48,000 nt of DNA from Mesostigma viride (Eukaryota; Streptophyta; Mesostigmatophyceae; Mesostigmatales; Mesostigmataceae). Shown piece after piece: positions 1 through 11,457 of this stretch. The position numbers and the translations under genes were made by a program. Each line of letters starts with the position of its first letter. Positions within the stretch are counted from its first letter, which is position 1. The notes beneath the pieces were generated by a model. The model ran no database searches, was not told where the DNA came from, and worked only from the letters and a program-made list of their open reading frames with translations. The stretch is from positions 1,991,829 through 2,039,828 of the forward strand of contig RPFO01000256.1 of NCBI GenBank assembly GCA_009746045.1, read 5' to 3'.

Positions 1-221
1 AGCATAAAAAACGCATTTTTGCTCGGTTTTAGCCTGTTTAGGCACCCTAGACCATGCAAATGAGCTCCTGAAGATTGCAGCCAAACTTGGCAGCTGCCCT
101 TGGTATGCTGCAAAAAGCACATTTGCAACGTTTCACATTTTTGGATACCTGCAGGGCACCCTGGCTGATGCCAAGTAGCATAAGATTATTTGACGTGAAA
201 GCGCGAATACGTCATTTCAAA
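1..221 (-). repeat. Inverted copy of the 522-bp satellite unit
   Basis: Read on the minus strand, this stretch carries the same ordered blocks as the satellite at 4436-7513: the block ending in CCCTGCAGG, a GTGCAAC-like block, the GCAGCTGCCAAGTTTGGCTGC block, and TTTGCATGGTCTAGGGTGCC followed by a block of As. It is more divergent than the units of the main array and directly abuts the (GGGT)n array. The short ORFs here have no coding support. Confidence 0.8.
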
Positions 222-1145
222 TGGGTGGGTGGGTGGGTGGTACGTGGGTGGCCCGTGGGTAGGTGCAGGTGGGTGGGTGGGTGGGTGGGTGGGTGGGTGG
301 GTGGGTGGGTGGGTGGTGGGTGGGTGGGTGCATGGGTGGGTGGGTGCATGGGTGGGTGGGTGCGTGGGTGGGCGGGTGGGTGGGTGGGCGGGCGGGCGGT
401 GGGTGGGTGGGTGGGTGGGTGGGTGGGTGGGTGGGTGGGTGGGTGGGTGGGTGGGTGGGTGGGTGGGTGGGTGGTGGGGGTGGGTGGGTGGTGGGTGGGT
501 GGGTGGGTGGGTGGGTGGGTGGGTGGGTGGGTGGGTGGGTGGGTGGGTGGGTGGGTGGGTGGGCGGGGGTGGTGGGTGGGCGGGTGGGTGGGTGGGTGGG
601 TGGGTGGGTGGGTGGGTGGGTGGACCGTGGGTGGGTGGGTGGGTGGGTGGGTGGGTGGGTGGGTGGGTGGGTGGGTGGGTGGGTGGGTGGGTGGGTGGGT
701 GGGTGGGTGGGTGGGTGGGTGGGTGGGTGGGTGGGTGGGTGGGTGGGTGGGTTGGTGGGTGGGTGGGTGGGTGGGTGGGTGGGTGGGTGGGTGGGTGGCC
801 GGTGGGTGGGTGGGTGGCGCGGTGGGTGGGTGGGTGGGTGGGTGGGTGGGTGGGTGGGTGGGTGGGTGGGTGGGTGGGTGGGTGGTGGGTGGGTGGGTGG
901 GTGGGTGGGGGGGTGGGGGGGTGGGGGGGTGGGGGGGTGGGTGGGTGGGTGGGGGGGTGGGGGTGGGGGTGGGGTGGGGTGGGTGGGGGTGGGGGGTGGG
1001 GGGGGGGGGGCGGGCGGGCGGGCGGGTGGGCGGGCGGGTGGGTGGGGGGGGGGGGGGCGGGCGGCGGGCGGGCGGGCGGGCGGGCGGGTGGGCGGGTGGG
1101 CGGCGGGCGGGCGGGCGGGCGGGCGGGTGGGTGGGTGGGTGGGTG
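222..1145 (+). repeat. (GGGT)n G-rich microsatellite array
   Basis: About 0.9 kb of nearly pure GGGT, with GGGC, GGGG and short interruptions. The variants are not random. GGGT dominates up to about 900, then come G-homopolymer blocks (905-1010), then GGGC blocks (1010-1120), then GGGT again. A GTGGACCGTGGG variant sits near 622. It is strongly G-quadruplex-capable. The long Trp/Val/Gly or Pro/Thr/His ORFs in several frames are artefacts of the period not being divisible by three. The array at 19526-20927 shares the variants in opposite orientation. Confidence 0.95.
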
Positions 1146-2535
1146 CCGTGGGGAGGCCTGCCTCTGTTAGTACTTAGTCTACGCATTACCCAATCGAGCA
1201 TATGTGCTCGCATGAGTGAGTCTCACACAGCTGGATGGCCGCTACAGTTGTGGATAGGGATTGGTGTGCCTCACACAACGATAAATCTATAGATAGGCCC
1301 TAGTAAGATGTTGCAATGTACTATCACCTAAAAATGCTTCCCCACATCAATTAACATGTTCATCATTGCAAATAAAGCGAATTTCTTCCTGCCACTGTGG
1401 TAAGCAACGGACTGTGGTAACGGCCACTCGGCCAGCCCAATGCTTAACCAAAAGTACGCCAAGAAAGTGCAGGGCTAAGTTTGATTTCCTCCTCAGGGTC
1501 CACGCCTGGTCATGCTGCATGCGCACTTAAGCCCATATTTTTTAACAGCTTCAGCCTCGAAAACACCCGCCCTTCTTACCTTTTGATTGCCTCGATCGCG
1601 TGTCACAATAGGACAACTGGTCATCACCGCCATCGGGGTCAAGGTTCGACCACTTCCGGTCCAGTCTGCAATCCCATTGCCCGAAACTTCATTTCACCAG
1701 GAATAGGTTCCGCGACTGCACATTTCCAATGGATGGTGCCGAGAATGCCAACATAGCCGAGCTCGTGAGCATCACCAGCAGCTTGCAGTATTCAGCTGCT
1801 CAAGTTCGATTCATCAAGGGCCTGCACGAGTTGCAAAATTGATCAGCAGCCAGTCCTCGTGCTCGCACGGGAAAAAAAGAATTTCCCCTTGAGAAAATGC
1901 CAAAACATTCATTATTATTATAACAGCAGATCTGTAAATATACTCGAACTCTCGGTTGGTCAGCGCGCTACCTTTCACCGTACTTCCGCGGTGTGGTATT
2001 AGCCAAGCCAGCAACCGGACTTTCTCCCGTCATGCAGTGTCTCTAGATGTTTAATAGCAACATTCCAGGACGCAAGAGAACCCATTACCCCAGGACCTCC
2101 GAAGTATGTCATTCTGCCAGCTGCCTATAAATAAAACCTCTTCGAAACGACTGAGCAACGAAAACTAAACCGTTGACCAATGACCAAATCAGCATTACTC
2201 ATTGATGGCAAATAAAATAGACATGGTTTGAGCCGGAATGGGTAGTCCTCTGCCGAATTCGCATGTTGCCGTCTATACGACTATACAGATTCATAGCATT
2301 TCGAAGAACAATCCTTCGACGTTGCTTGGCAGTTGGCTGCTTGTGAAATGGCGGCTTTTGGGCAGGGGCCACTGCGACCACGTGCATGTCCTGTCCAGTT
2401 TACTGTGTCCTCGTGTCGCATCACGAGTCTGTCAATTATTTGTTTGTACAGTCTGTCATTATTAGGTATCGTACAATGCTGGCTATATTTTGTCTCGACT
2501 CACCAGGCCGAGGCCTGGCCTCTTCCTCGTCCGAC
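1146..2535. other. No gene recognised
   Basis: Unique-looking sequence without a convincing gene. ORFs of 60-90 residues occur on both strands (for example 1481-1756 plus) but show no domain, codon bias or splice structure that I can recognise. Confidence 0.5.
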
Positions 2536-2812
2536 CTGTCAATTATGTCAATTATGTCAATTATGTCAATTATGTCAATTATTTGTTTGCGTAAACTTTT
2601 GCTAGACTTTCAATATTAAAGTTTTATTTTCCAAGGAAAATCACTAAAATCTGCACTTTCTAAGGGCTTTGATACCAAGACCTAGTAATTTTGACTATGT
2701 AGTTTTGACCATGCAACTACGTAAGATTCTAATACTTTACAAATGCTCCCAAACAAATAATTGACATAATTGACATAATTGACATAATTGACATAATTGA
2801 CATAATTGACAG
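2536..2812. repeat. Inverted pair of 9-bp minisatellites
   Basis: Five tandem copies of TGTCAATTA (2536-2585, followed by TTTGTTTG) face six tandem copies of the reverse complement TTGACATAA (2758-2812, preceded by AAACAAA). The flanking words are also inverted, so arms 2536-2589 and 2751-2812 can form a hairpin around a spacer of about 160 bp. A further partial copy lies at 2429-2452. Confidence 0.85.
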
Positions 2813-3372
2813 GCTGGCCAACCAGGCGGTGCGTGCCAGCGTGCACGGGCACTGCGTCTTTTGGCACAAGGTGCCGGGGCTGGTGTGAATTATGCAGCCT
2901 GCAATACCATCCCAGCACTCGGGCAGCAATTTTCTCGCATAGCCGTCGTAAGTTAAAGGTGCTCTATAAGCGACACGCGAGGCTGAGCGAGAATGCTAGA
3001 CATTCGATTAATATTGATGGCGGTTGCCTTGCTGACAGAAGGCGTACGATGCGCGCGATCGGTCGAATTCTCCGAATGGCCGCAGTCACCGAAACCTTGG
3101 GTGATAGCGGTCTTGCCGGCCGCTGTCGTCGCAGTATTTCTGTTGTGATCATAATACTTAATTAGGCCCCACCGTCTAGGTAATCTAGTCGCTCTACACG
3201 TAAGCCAGCCTTTATTTCAATGCACAAGGCAACACATTTCCATCACCATTCATCTTCATCATCCTGAACGACTCGAACACGCGGACAAGATAACGGCAGG
3301 CTCGAGCTACCATGGTCCGGATTCTCCCGATTTCTGGCCTGCGCTGGTTGTCTCCTTGATAATACTTAATAT
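2813..3372. other. No gene recognised
   Basis: Mixed unique sequence between the minisatellite pair and the broken gene at 3373. A 119-codon plus ORF (2806-3165) and its antisense partner have no recognisable family. I see no RNA gene. Confidence 0.45.
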
Positions 3373-4187
3373 TGCTTTTGGTGGGATTTTGCGATGCACG
3401 TGTTTTGGATGGGCCACATGTTGGCGCAGGTTATTGACTTGGATGGGCCAACCCCAGATTCCATCGTGGTTGCGCCATATCACGCCAGCTCGTGGACCGG
3501 GCAGTTCAATAAGGTGCACCTGGGGGCAGGGTCGGCCAGTGGGCAAAGCAACCAGGGGTTAGTTGTTCCATATAACGACATTGTTTTGCAACACTGGACC
3601 GTTGGAAATGGGGCGGTAGTCCATACGCCAAAGCTGACGGGGGCAAGGAAGCTCAACCAAGGGACGCTAGATGCCTTGAAGCTTCATCCTGACATTGACT
3701 TTGAGGGGTACAAGACAGTGCAAGCCTCAGAACGTACGACCAAGGTGGCATGTGAATCTTACTTCCGTGAGAGAGGGAGTGCTGCATTGCTATAGGCATG
3801 CGGACATGCGCACTCTTTTTAGCGGGCAAGCCAAGAAGGCAAAAGAGGTTCCATGGGTGGGTTACAAAGGTGGGCCATGCTTTCAAACTTGTATGGAGTG
3901 ATGGGCAGTATGAGGAGTATAGCAAGCTAGAGGACGTGCTGAAATTTGTGTGTGGGTGCCCTTACGGTGTAAATGCTTTTGGCCGTGAGCAAGTCTTGCA
4001 GCAGTACCAAGTTGACAATGGTGCTGGCAGTTCTACGGGAGCTCCTGCTGTGCCTCCGGTGTGTAATGCCACCACAGTCAAGATCCACCACGATGTCCAC
4101 TCAAGTGACGATGAATCGGATATGGAAAACATTGATGACATTAGTGTAGACAGTGATGATGAGGCGGATGAGGCAGAGCGCGATTGA
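3373..4187 (+). pseudogene. Broken ORF with Tudor-like C-terminus, function unknown
   Basis: A protein-like frame is open from about 3373 (ATG at 3394) to a stop at 3793-3795. It then continues in other frames, with the last part at 3798-4187. The last part contains a motif of the type F-x-GWVTKV-(x)5-KLVWSDG-x-YEEY, the pattern of small Tudor/Agenet-like modules that carry a DGD-type loop. It is followed by a very acidic Ser/Asp/Glu tail (4085-4187). Such modules often occur in algal transposon polyproteins, so a mobile-element origin is possible. The first part (DLDGPTP, VAPYHASSW) matches no family I know. At least one, probably two, frame changes lie between about 3740 and 3850, so it is called broken; an intron there is the alternative. 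Confidence 0.4.
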
Positions 4188-4435
4188 TCATAATAGGCTG
4201 GTGGCGCAGCATGCGCACGCCTTGGTAATGGTGTCGTCATGATTCCCTGCCTATCCATGTTTTTTAATGTGCCTATACCTCATGCACACACGTTTTTGAT
4301 TTATTGATTTCATGTCATGTCGTGTCATGTCAATATATCAATTTATGGTGGGCACGGGGCCATGTGTCAATTACGCAAAGATAACTAATATGTGAAATCC
4401 ATTGATTGGCCAGTACTGAGCATGCATGGACTTGT
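4188..4435. other. Spacer between broken ORF and satellite
   Basis: AT-richer spacer with a short run of ATGTC/GTGTC words near 4310-4335. Nothing coding seen. Confidence 0.4.
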
Positions 4436-7400
4436 GTTCTTTTTGCAATGTGGAAAGTTAGGGTGCAATCTGATCTCATTTGCATGGTCTAGGGTGCCTA
4501 AACGGCCTAAAACCGAGCAAAAATGCGGTTTTTATGCTATTTGACGTCACCGTTGGGACCCCTGCAGGTATCCAAAAAATGTGCAACTTTGCAATCCCTC
4601 TTGGGGTACTAGTTAGACCTTAACCACCACATATGAGTCATATTTAGAGCAAAACTGCAGCCAGGAAAAATTGACATGTCGTATTTGCGCCTTCACGTCA
4701 ATTAATTTTATGCTACTTGGCGTCACCCAGGGTGCCCTGCAGGCATCCAAAAAATGTGCAACTTTGCACATGTTCTTGTTTCAGCATGGCAAGAGCAGCT
4801 GCCAAGTTTGGTTGCAATCTGAGCTCATTTGCATGGTCTAGGGTGCCTAAATGGGCTAAAACCGAGCAAAAATGCGTCTTTTATGCTATTTGACGTCACC
4901 CAGGGTGCCCTGCAGGCATCCAAAAAATGTGCAACTTTGCACATGTTCTTTGGTTAGCATGGCAAGGGCAGCTGCCAAGTTTGGCTGCAATCTGATCTCA
5001 TTTGCATGGTCTAGGGTGCCTAAACAGGCTAAAACCGAGCAAAACCGCGGTTTTTATGCTACTTGACGTCACCGTTGGGACCCCTGCAGGTATCCAAAAA
5101 ATGTGCAACTTTGCAATCCCTCTTGGGGTACTAGATAGACCTTAACCACCACATATGAGTCATATTTAGAGCAAAACTGCAGCCAGGAAAAATTGACATG
5201 TCGTATTTGCGCCTTCACGTCAATTAATTTTATGCTACTTGGCGTCACCCAGGGTGCCCTGCAGGTATCCAAAACATGTGCAACTTTGCACATGTTCGTG
5301 TTTCAGCATGGCAAGAGCAGCTGCCAAGTCTGGTTGCAATCTGAGCTCATTTGCATGGTCTAGGGTGCCTAAACAGGCTAAAACCGAGCAAAAATGCGTC
5401 TTTTATGCTATTTGACGTCACCCAGGGTGCCCTGCAGGCATCCAAAAAATGTGCAACTTTGCGCATGTTCTTTGGTTAGCATGGCAAGGGCAGCTGCCAA
5501 GTTTGGCTGCAATCTGATCTCATTTGCATGGTCTAGGGTGCCTAAACAGGCTAAAACCGAGCAAAACCGCGTTTTTTATGCTACTTGACGTCACCGTTGG
5601 GACCCCTGCAGGTATCCAAAAAATGTGCAACTTTGCAATCCCTCTTGGGGTACTAGATAGACCTTAACCACCACATATGAGTCATATTTAGACCAAAACT
5701 GCAGCCAGGAAAAATTGACATGTCGTATTTGCGCCTTCACGTCAATTAATATTATGCTACTTGGCGTCACCCAGGGTGCCCTGCAGGTATCAAAAACATG
5801 TGCAACTTTGCACATGTTCGTGTTTCAGCATGGCAAGAGCAGCTGCCAAGTCTGGTTGCAATCTGAGCTCATTTGCATGGTCTAGGGTGCCTAAACAGGC
5901 TAAAACCGAGCAAAAATGCATCTTTTATGCTATTTGACGTCACCCAGGGTGCCCTGCAGGCATCCAAAAAATGTGCAACTTTGCGCATGTTCTTTGTTCA
6001 GCATGGCAAGGGCAGCTGCCAAGTTTGGCTGCAATCTGATCTCATTTGCATGGTCTAGGGTGCCTAAACAGGCTAAAACCGAGCAAAACCGCGGTTTTTA
6101 TGCTACTTGACGTCACCGTTGGGACCCCTGCAGGTATACAAAAAATGTGCAACTTTGCAATCCCTCTTGGGGTACTAGATAGACCTTAACCACCACATAT
6201 GAGTCATATTTAGAGCAAAACTGCAGCCAGGAAAAATTGACATGTCGTATTTGCGCCTTCACGTCAATTAATTTTATGCTACTTGGCGTCACCCAGGGTG
6301 CCCTGCAGGTATCCAAAACATGTGCAACTTTGCACATGTTCGTGTTTCAGCATGGCAAGAGCAGCTGCCAAGTTTGGTTGCAATCTGAGCTCACTTGCAT
6401 GGTCTAGGGTGCCTAAATGGGCTAAAACCGAGCAAAAATGCGTCTTTTATGCTATTTTGCGTCACCCAGGGTGCCCTGCAGGCATCCAAAAAATGTGCAA
6501 CTTTGCGCATGTTCTTTGTTCAGCATGGCAAGGGCAGCTGCCAAGTTTGGCTGCAATCTGATCTCATTTGCATGGTCTAGGGTGCCTAAACAGGCTAAAA
6601 CCGAGCAAAAATGCGGTTTTTATGCTACTTGTTGACGTCACCGTTGGGACCCCTGCAGGTATCCAAAAAATGTGCAACTTTGCAATCCCTCTTGGGGCAC
6701 TAGATAGACCTTAACCACCACATATGAGTCATATTTAGAGCAAAACTGCAGCCAGGAAAAATTGACATGTCGTATTTGCGCCTTCACGTCAATTAATTTT
6801 ATGCTACTTGGCGTCACCCAGGGTGCCCTGCAGGCATCCAAAACATGTGCAACTTTGCACATGTTCGTGTTTCAGCATGGCAAGAGCAGCTGCCAAGTCT
6901 GGTTGCAATCTGAGCTCATTTGCATGGTCTAGGGTGCCTAAATGGGCTAAAACCGAGCAAAAATGCGGTTTTTATGCTACTTGTTGACGTCACCCAGGGT
7001 GCCCTGCAGGCATCCAAAAAATGTGCAACTTTGCGCATGTTCTTTGGTTAGCATGGCAAGAGCAGCTGCCAAGTTTGGCTGCAATCTGATCTCATTTGCA
7101 TGGTCTAGGGTGCCTAAACAGGCTAAAACCGAGCAAAAACGCGTCTTTTATGCTCTTTGACGTCACCCAGGGTGCCCTGCAGGCATCCAAAAAATGTGCA
7201 ACTTTGCACATGTTCTTTGTTTAGCATGGCAAGGGCAGCTGCCAAGTTTGGCTGCAATCTGATCTCATTTGCATGGTCTAGGGTGCCTAAACAGGCTAAA
7301 ACCGAGCAAAACCGCGGTTTTTATGCTACTTGACGTCACCGTTGGGACCCCTGCAGGTATCCAAAAACTGTGCAACTTTGCAATCCCTCTTGGGGCACTA

Positions 7401-7513
7401 GATAGACCTTAACCATCACATATGGGCCTGTGTATGAGCAAAACTGCAGTCAGGAAAAATTGACATGTCATATTTGGCACAAAATGCCCTGAAAAGCACC
7501 TTCACGTCAATTT
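4436..7513 (+). repeat. Satellite array with 522-bp higher-order unit
   Basis: The same composite unit recurs every 522 bp: equivalent points are 4872, 5394, 5916, 6438, then 6963 after a 3-bp insertion. Each unit holds alternating sub-blocks. One ends in GTCACCCAGGGTGCCCTGCAGG and the other in GTCACCGTTGGGACCCCTGCAGG. Both are followed by the near-palindrome ATGTGCAACTTTGCACAT or a truncated version, then TTTGCATGGTCTAGGGTGCC. Units differ by few substitutions, so homogenisation is recent. The last unit decays after about 7400. Repeated 60-90 residue ORFs recur only because the unit does. Confidence 0.93.
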
Positions 7514-7749
7514 CGTCAGGGGGGGGGTAAGGTTTTTTGGTCCAAATACATTTCTCGAGGCATCCTGCACCAAGTATGAGTCAGACAAGCAAAAATATTC
7601 AGTTTTTAAAATTTTACCAAAAATGTGGTAATTTACCAAACCTACGGGTGTTTGGGGCACGTTGTTTTTGCCTTGTCGACGCCATCACGCCATCGTTTAA
7701 AGCCGTCTGCCCATGTCGGTTTGCTAGAGGGCATATCGCGGGAGCCGTG
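7514..7749. other. Junction sequence after the satellite
   Basis: Starts with a G9 run (about 7519-7527). It continues as unique sequence into the gag-like fragment. No gene is supported. Confidence 0.35.
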
Positions 7750-8026
7750 TTAGCGGGACCGGCGTTTAATAGCGGACTTGGCGGGCGTGGAGGTACCGCG
7801 AAATACGCGAGACGCGTTGTCCCACATTTTATTGATACCTGAAAACCATTTCGATTTGGTCGAATCCTCCTCCTTGGCCGTGTCCGTACGCGGCATCTCT
7901 GGCTCACGCGTCGTACCGGCATTCCGTGCCACGTGCCGCGCGGTCTGCGCCCTGGTACTACGAGAGCCGTGAATGTGGCAGTACTTGCGACGAGAGGCAC
8001 ACGAGTTCCTGCACGGCCGTTTTTCC
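7750..8026 (-). pseudogene. Possible retroelement gag fragment
   Basis: The minus strand is open from about 8026 to a stop at 7750. It reads through a YC-H-IHG motif near 7985, reminiscent of the Y-C-x-x-H-G zinc-binding motif near the end of many algal retrotransposon Gag proteins. A charged tail follows (KSKWFSGINKMWDN, then Arg/Lys-rich to the stop). No pol region lies beside it, so it would be an isolated remnant. The overlapping longer minus ORF (7614-8000) is in another frame and looks non-coding. Confidence 0.25.
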
Positions 8027-8225
8027 GCGGTTGTCGCTCTACATCCGTGAGTGGGTACGGATATTGCGCATGAAATCTACAATGGTCTAATAAAAGATAT
8101 GCGAGCCGCGTCGCTCATCCCTGATAACCGCTAGTGATAACCGTAGTGTGTCCAATCAGAAACGTTTTCCCCCACGCCGCGCCCGGGGACCCCAGACCGC
8201 CGCGGGGCGGGGGCCCGGGGCGGCC

Positions 8226-8743
8226 ATTAATTAATTACTCGCGGTCCCGTTGAGGACTCGCAGAGCACATAAGTGCTTTACGTCCCTGAGTTGCACTACA
8301 AGAGCTCTAGGCGCTGCCAGAAACAACCCTTGATCCACTGTCATGCCCGAAGGCATGCCTGCCACAGCTGCATGCAATCTGGCTCCTCGCTAGAGGGGCC
8401 TGGCAATCAAAACTACTCCCGAGGGGAGTCTGCATGACATAAACTGTGGATATGTGCTGAAGCTAAGGTCCATTGGAGTGCCTTCCTACCATGAGAAACA
8501 AGGTTATTACAATAAGTGTGTGCAGGCTTTACATTAGAGCCTAGCCACACCATCAAAATCAGTGTACAAATCATCATCAGTCAAGGTAGGCCAGTTCACC
8601 TTGCTGGGGCCCAGCACGTACATGCCCCCTTGGTCCAATCTTGTCCCCCCAAAGCAGCGTGGGTGGGTACGGGGTGGGAGCTGCAAAAAGACCTCCCTAC
8701 GTTCACCGCCGACTACTCTAATTAAGTACGTGTGCACATGCAT
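8226..8743 (-). mobile_element. LINE/SINE-type 3' end, minus strand
   Basis: On the minus strand this ends in the same 3' structure as the element at 32.4-34.3 kb: a CATGCC...GGCATG block (8342-8360), a GTGC..GCAC block, a degenerate ACTCC...GGGA hairpin (8240-8268), then a TTAATTAATTA tail (8227-8237). The shared order of blocks, not only the tail, supports homology. Upstream on the minus strand is a short ORF (8534-8743). The 5' part is absent, as expected for a 5'-truncated retroposed copy. Confidence 0.6.
8534..8743 (-). pseudogene. Short ORF fragment, possibly endonuclease-like
   Basis: A 69-codon minus ORF ends about 290 bp before the retroposon 3' tail. Its last residues (TRLDQGGMYVLGP ... 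DFDGVARL) weakly resemble the R-L/I-D-x-x-Y-V and S-D-H-D-G-V motifs at the end of LINE AP-endonuclease domains, but the key His is replaced by Phe. I am not sure it is coding at all. Confidence 0.2.
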
Positions 8744-9050
8744 AACAGATCACATGGCATCAAGGCGCCGCGCCCCTCTCTTTGGCACACACCAGTACCA
8801 CAAAAAAGGGTGGGCACGTGTGACAGCAGACACTAGTACCAGCGCAACGCCAGTCCCCTCTACTAGTCGACTATGTAGCACAAACACCTCACTTGGTGTA
8901 GGCCGACGACGTACGGTAGAGCTACGCCGGCTACAGGCGGCAGATCGGCCCCCTTTGAGCCCGCAACATAACTATAAAATGATCGAGCAAATAGCTCAGA
9001 GAAGTAAGTGAGTAAAGCGCTGAAATATGCGATTGCATGGTGCATTGCAT
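8744..9050. other. No gene recognised
   Basis: Spacer between two retroposon remnants of opposite orientation. Nothing coding is supported. Confidence 0.35.
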
Positions 9051-9371
9051 GGTGAGCTCACACTGGCCGCTGCCCGCCTTCCCCGCTCGAGGGATAAGGT
9101 GGGCATAGTGCTCCTCACCTTTGAAACCATGGCGGACAAGCTGCAGTTCCTCAAGCGTCGCAAGAGGCTGGCGGGGCGACCCTTCACACTGGACGACGAC
9201 CTGACGCCGACGCAGCAACAACAACGTCGGGAGCTCTGGCCGACCTACCTCCGGCTCCGGCAAGCAGCGGGGAAGCAGCCGGTCTACTGGAGGGGGGCGG
9301 CGATCTACGTTGACCACAAGCCATGGCAGCCTACCCCAGCAAATACCACCCCCGACGGGCTAGGGACATAG
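9051..9371 (+). pseudogene. ORF1p-like C-terminal fragment (L1-type RNA-binding protein)
   Basis: The frame matches the last about 105 residues of the intact protein encoded at 32526-33899 almost without gaps: an LPRSRDK block, LLTF, RRKRL, then TLDDDLTPTQQQQRRELWP and a PVYWRG block. These correspond to the end of the RRM and the C-terminal domain of L1 ORF1 proteins, which bind the element RNA as a chaperone. The in-frame ATG at 9027 lies outside the homologous region, so this is a truncated copy rather than a small gene. It ends at TAG 9369-9371. Confidence 0.65.
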
Positions 9372-9720
9372 TATAGAGTAGGGACAAGTATAGTGTAGCT
9401 TAGATGCGATGTGCGCCTTACGCGCGTAGGATCACACTTACATGCTAGCTGTGGCCCACGCCCATGTGTTTGCTCATGCTGGGATCCACACGTATACCAG
9501 ATGATGTCTTAGCCTAGTTCTCGCCACACTTTGCCTATGCAGAGAGCCACTCTCTGCTGAGACGCCATGCCATTGCTAATGTTTATGCTTATAATGATCT
9601 CCCACCCCATTGGCAGCCGCCTTGTCAGGCTGATACACCACGGTGGTGCAGGTGCAGGCATGTGCGACCGGAGCAGCTAGGTCGCGGTTGTACACCCCCC
9701 ACCTGCAGGTTGTGGCTTAG

Positions 9721-11457
9721 CCCGTGTTTTTTTAATTAGAACGCGATATATCGCGTTGTAAGCTTTTTTTAGAACGCGTATAGCACCTAAGGAAAATTTT
9801 TTTTCATGGTCATGTATATACTTTCCTGAAAGCCCATAAATCAAAGGATTTTTTGAGCTACTCAGACCTACAAACTGCTTATTCATTAGAGAGATACACT
9901 GGTTTGAATACAGGGGGGTCTGACCATGACCGCGATTTCTTGACCCTAGGTCACAAGTCATGCGCTTATTCACAAATGGTTCATGAAAAAAATCTGGCTT
10001 CTTGCACGAGCTATGGGCAACATATGCAGGCTCTGTGAAACAAAACTCAGGCCCATTGGGCCACTGGAGCTATTTTTCATTAGCATCACAATTACAACGC
10101 AGTACAACGCAGTGGGAAACATGAGAGCCCTTGACAACATTACGCAACGACCCGAGCCCCATAAACGGGGCCATAGTGAGCTTGGAGGGTCAAAACGTTG
10201 AACATAGGCGTTGTATAAGTTATACAGCATCAAACATGCATCAAACATCATGACTGGATGACCTAATATGACTGAATCAGGCAGCCATAGCCAAAGCATC
10301 ATCCACTCTCACAACGTGTTGAGCACATGCCTCGTGGGAATGGAGGTGCTGGGTTTTCATTCCATAACGCGTGCAATACTGAAAGAAAGAGGCACGTGTA
10401 ATGCAAGGCTTGGATAGGTTGAGTGATCCATGAGCTTACATGCAGGCAAAGATGACGCTGGAATGCATGCTAGCAAATGGTGGCAAGATGCTAACAACAC
10501 ATGATTATACACCATGATTATGGGCACCCAGCTGATCTTCTTGCACAATCAACGCAGTATAAACCATCAACATCCAATCCTCACGATATATGCACGGCTT
10601 GACGACGTATACAGCACCTAAATACTGCACAACTGCAACCTGCTATGGCTGACATGCAAGCAACGTCGAGTAGGATGGCGGTCTTAGAGAGGCTGGGCAG
10701 AGGTCGGTAGAAATAAGTGGAAAACTGGCAGAAACTAGGTAGAAACACGATATACTTACGCCTGCAAGCACTTTTGAGCCGGTGGCAGAGGCCATTTCCA
10801 GGAAAATACAGCATACCGTAGCAATAGCCACGGTCACGCCTTACGCTATTTGCAGGCACCATCATGCCCGGAGCTACCCAATAAAAGTCTGCACAAATCT
10901 CGGTTTAGCCGAGAGTCCGGGCGTTCGGAATGAATAAATATGTGTTAAGAAGTCGAAACACCATGGAAATACCAAGCATGGTGCCGCAGCAGACCCGAGT
11001 CTTGACGTAATAATATGTATGCCGGTTTCCAGGGTTTCCGCATGAAAGTTGGGTGAGAAACTGGAAAAAACTACGTTTTCTTTGCCCCAGTACCTCAACA
11101 AACTCGTAGAAACCTAATTATCAACCTTTGAACGCATCATCATGGTCGTGCTACCCAACAGCCACTGAAATTCGCGCGAAAACTGGCGAGATCTACCTGC
11201 CGCCATCGCCGTCGTCTTCACCTTCGTCCCGCGAAAATGCCTGATTTCAGTGGTACATATTTGTTTGCAGCTGTCACAAAAAAAATACCAAAAATACCAG
11301 GATTTTTTCTTGAATTCTATGAGATGTTTCTGACCTGTCTTGAAAGTTTCAGACCAAAAATCGCATGTTTAATAGGTTTGCCACGTGTCAGATTACAACG
11401 CGATACATCGCGTTCTAACCCTACAACGCGATGTATCGCGTTGTAAAAAAACACGGG
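9721..11457. mobile_element. 1,737-bp non-autonomous TIR transposon, TTAG target duplication
   Basis: The element starts CCCGTGTTTTTTTA and ends with its inverse TAAAAAACACGGG, flanked on both sides by TTAG (9717-9720 and 11458-11461). Subterminal palindromes of the type AACGCGATRTATCGCGTT occur once on the left (9740-9757) and twice on the right (about 11399-11444). No transposase-like ORF is visible; internal ORFs are at most 110 codons and unrecognised. The related copy at 36.6 kb gives an empty site (see the 36607-38690 entry). The superfamily is uncertain; a CCC start with a TTAN target recalls piggyBac-like elements. Confidence 0.8.

Noticed and set aside
75-1292. Long Gly/Trp/Val and Pro/Thr/His ORFs in the GGGT arrays, here and at 19012-21003
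   Set aside because: A 4-base period reads open in several frames on both strands; no start context, domain or splice support.
1481-1756. 91-aa plus ORF
   Set aside because: No domain, no splice partner and no codon bias; probably chance.
4872-7160. Recurring 60-90 aa ORFs (RLLCYLTSPRVPCRHPKN type)
   Set aside because: They repeat only because the 522-bp satellite repeats; changes between units do not preserve the frame.
4436-7513. CRISPR array
   Set aside because: The regular 522-bp period has no short repeat/unique-spacer structure and no cas genes.
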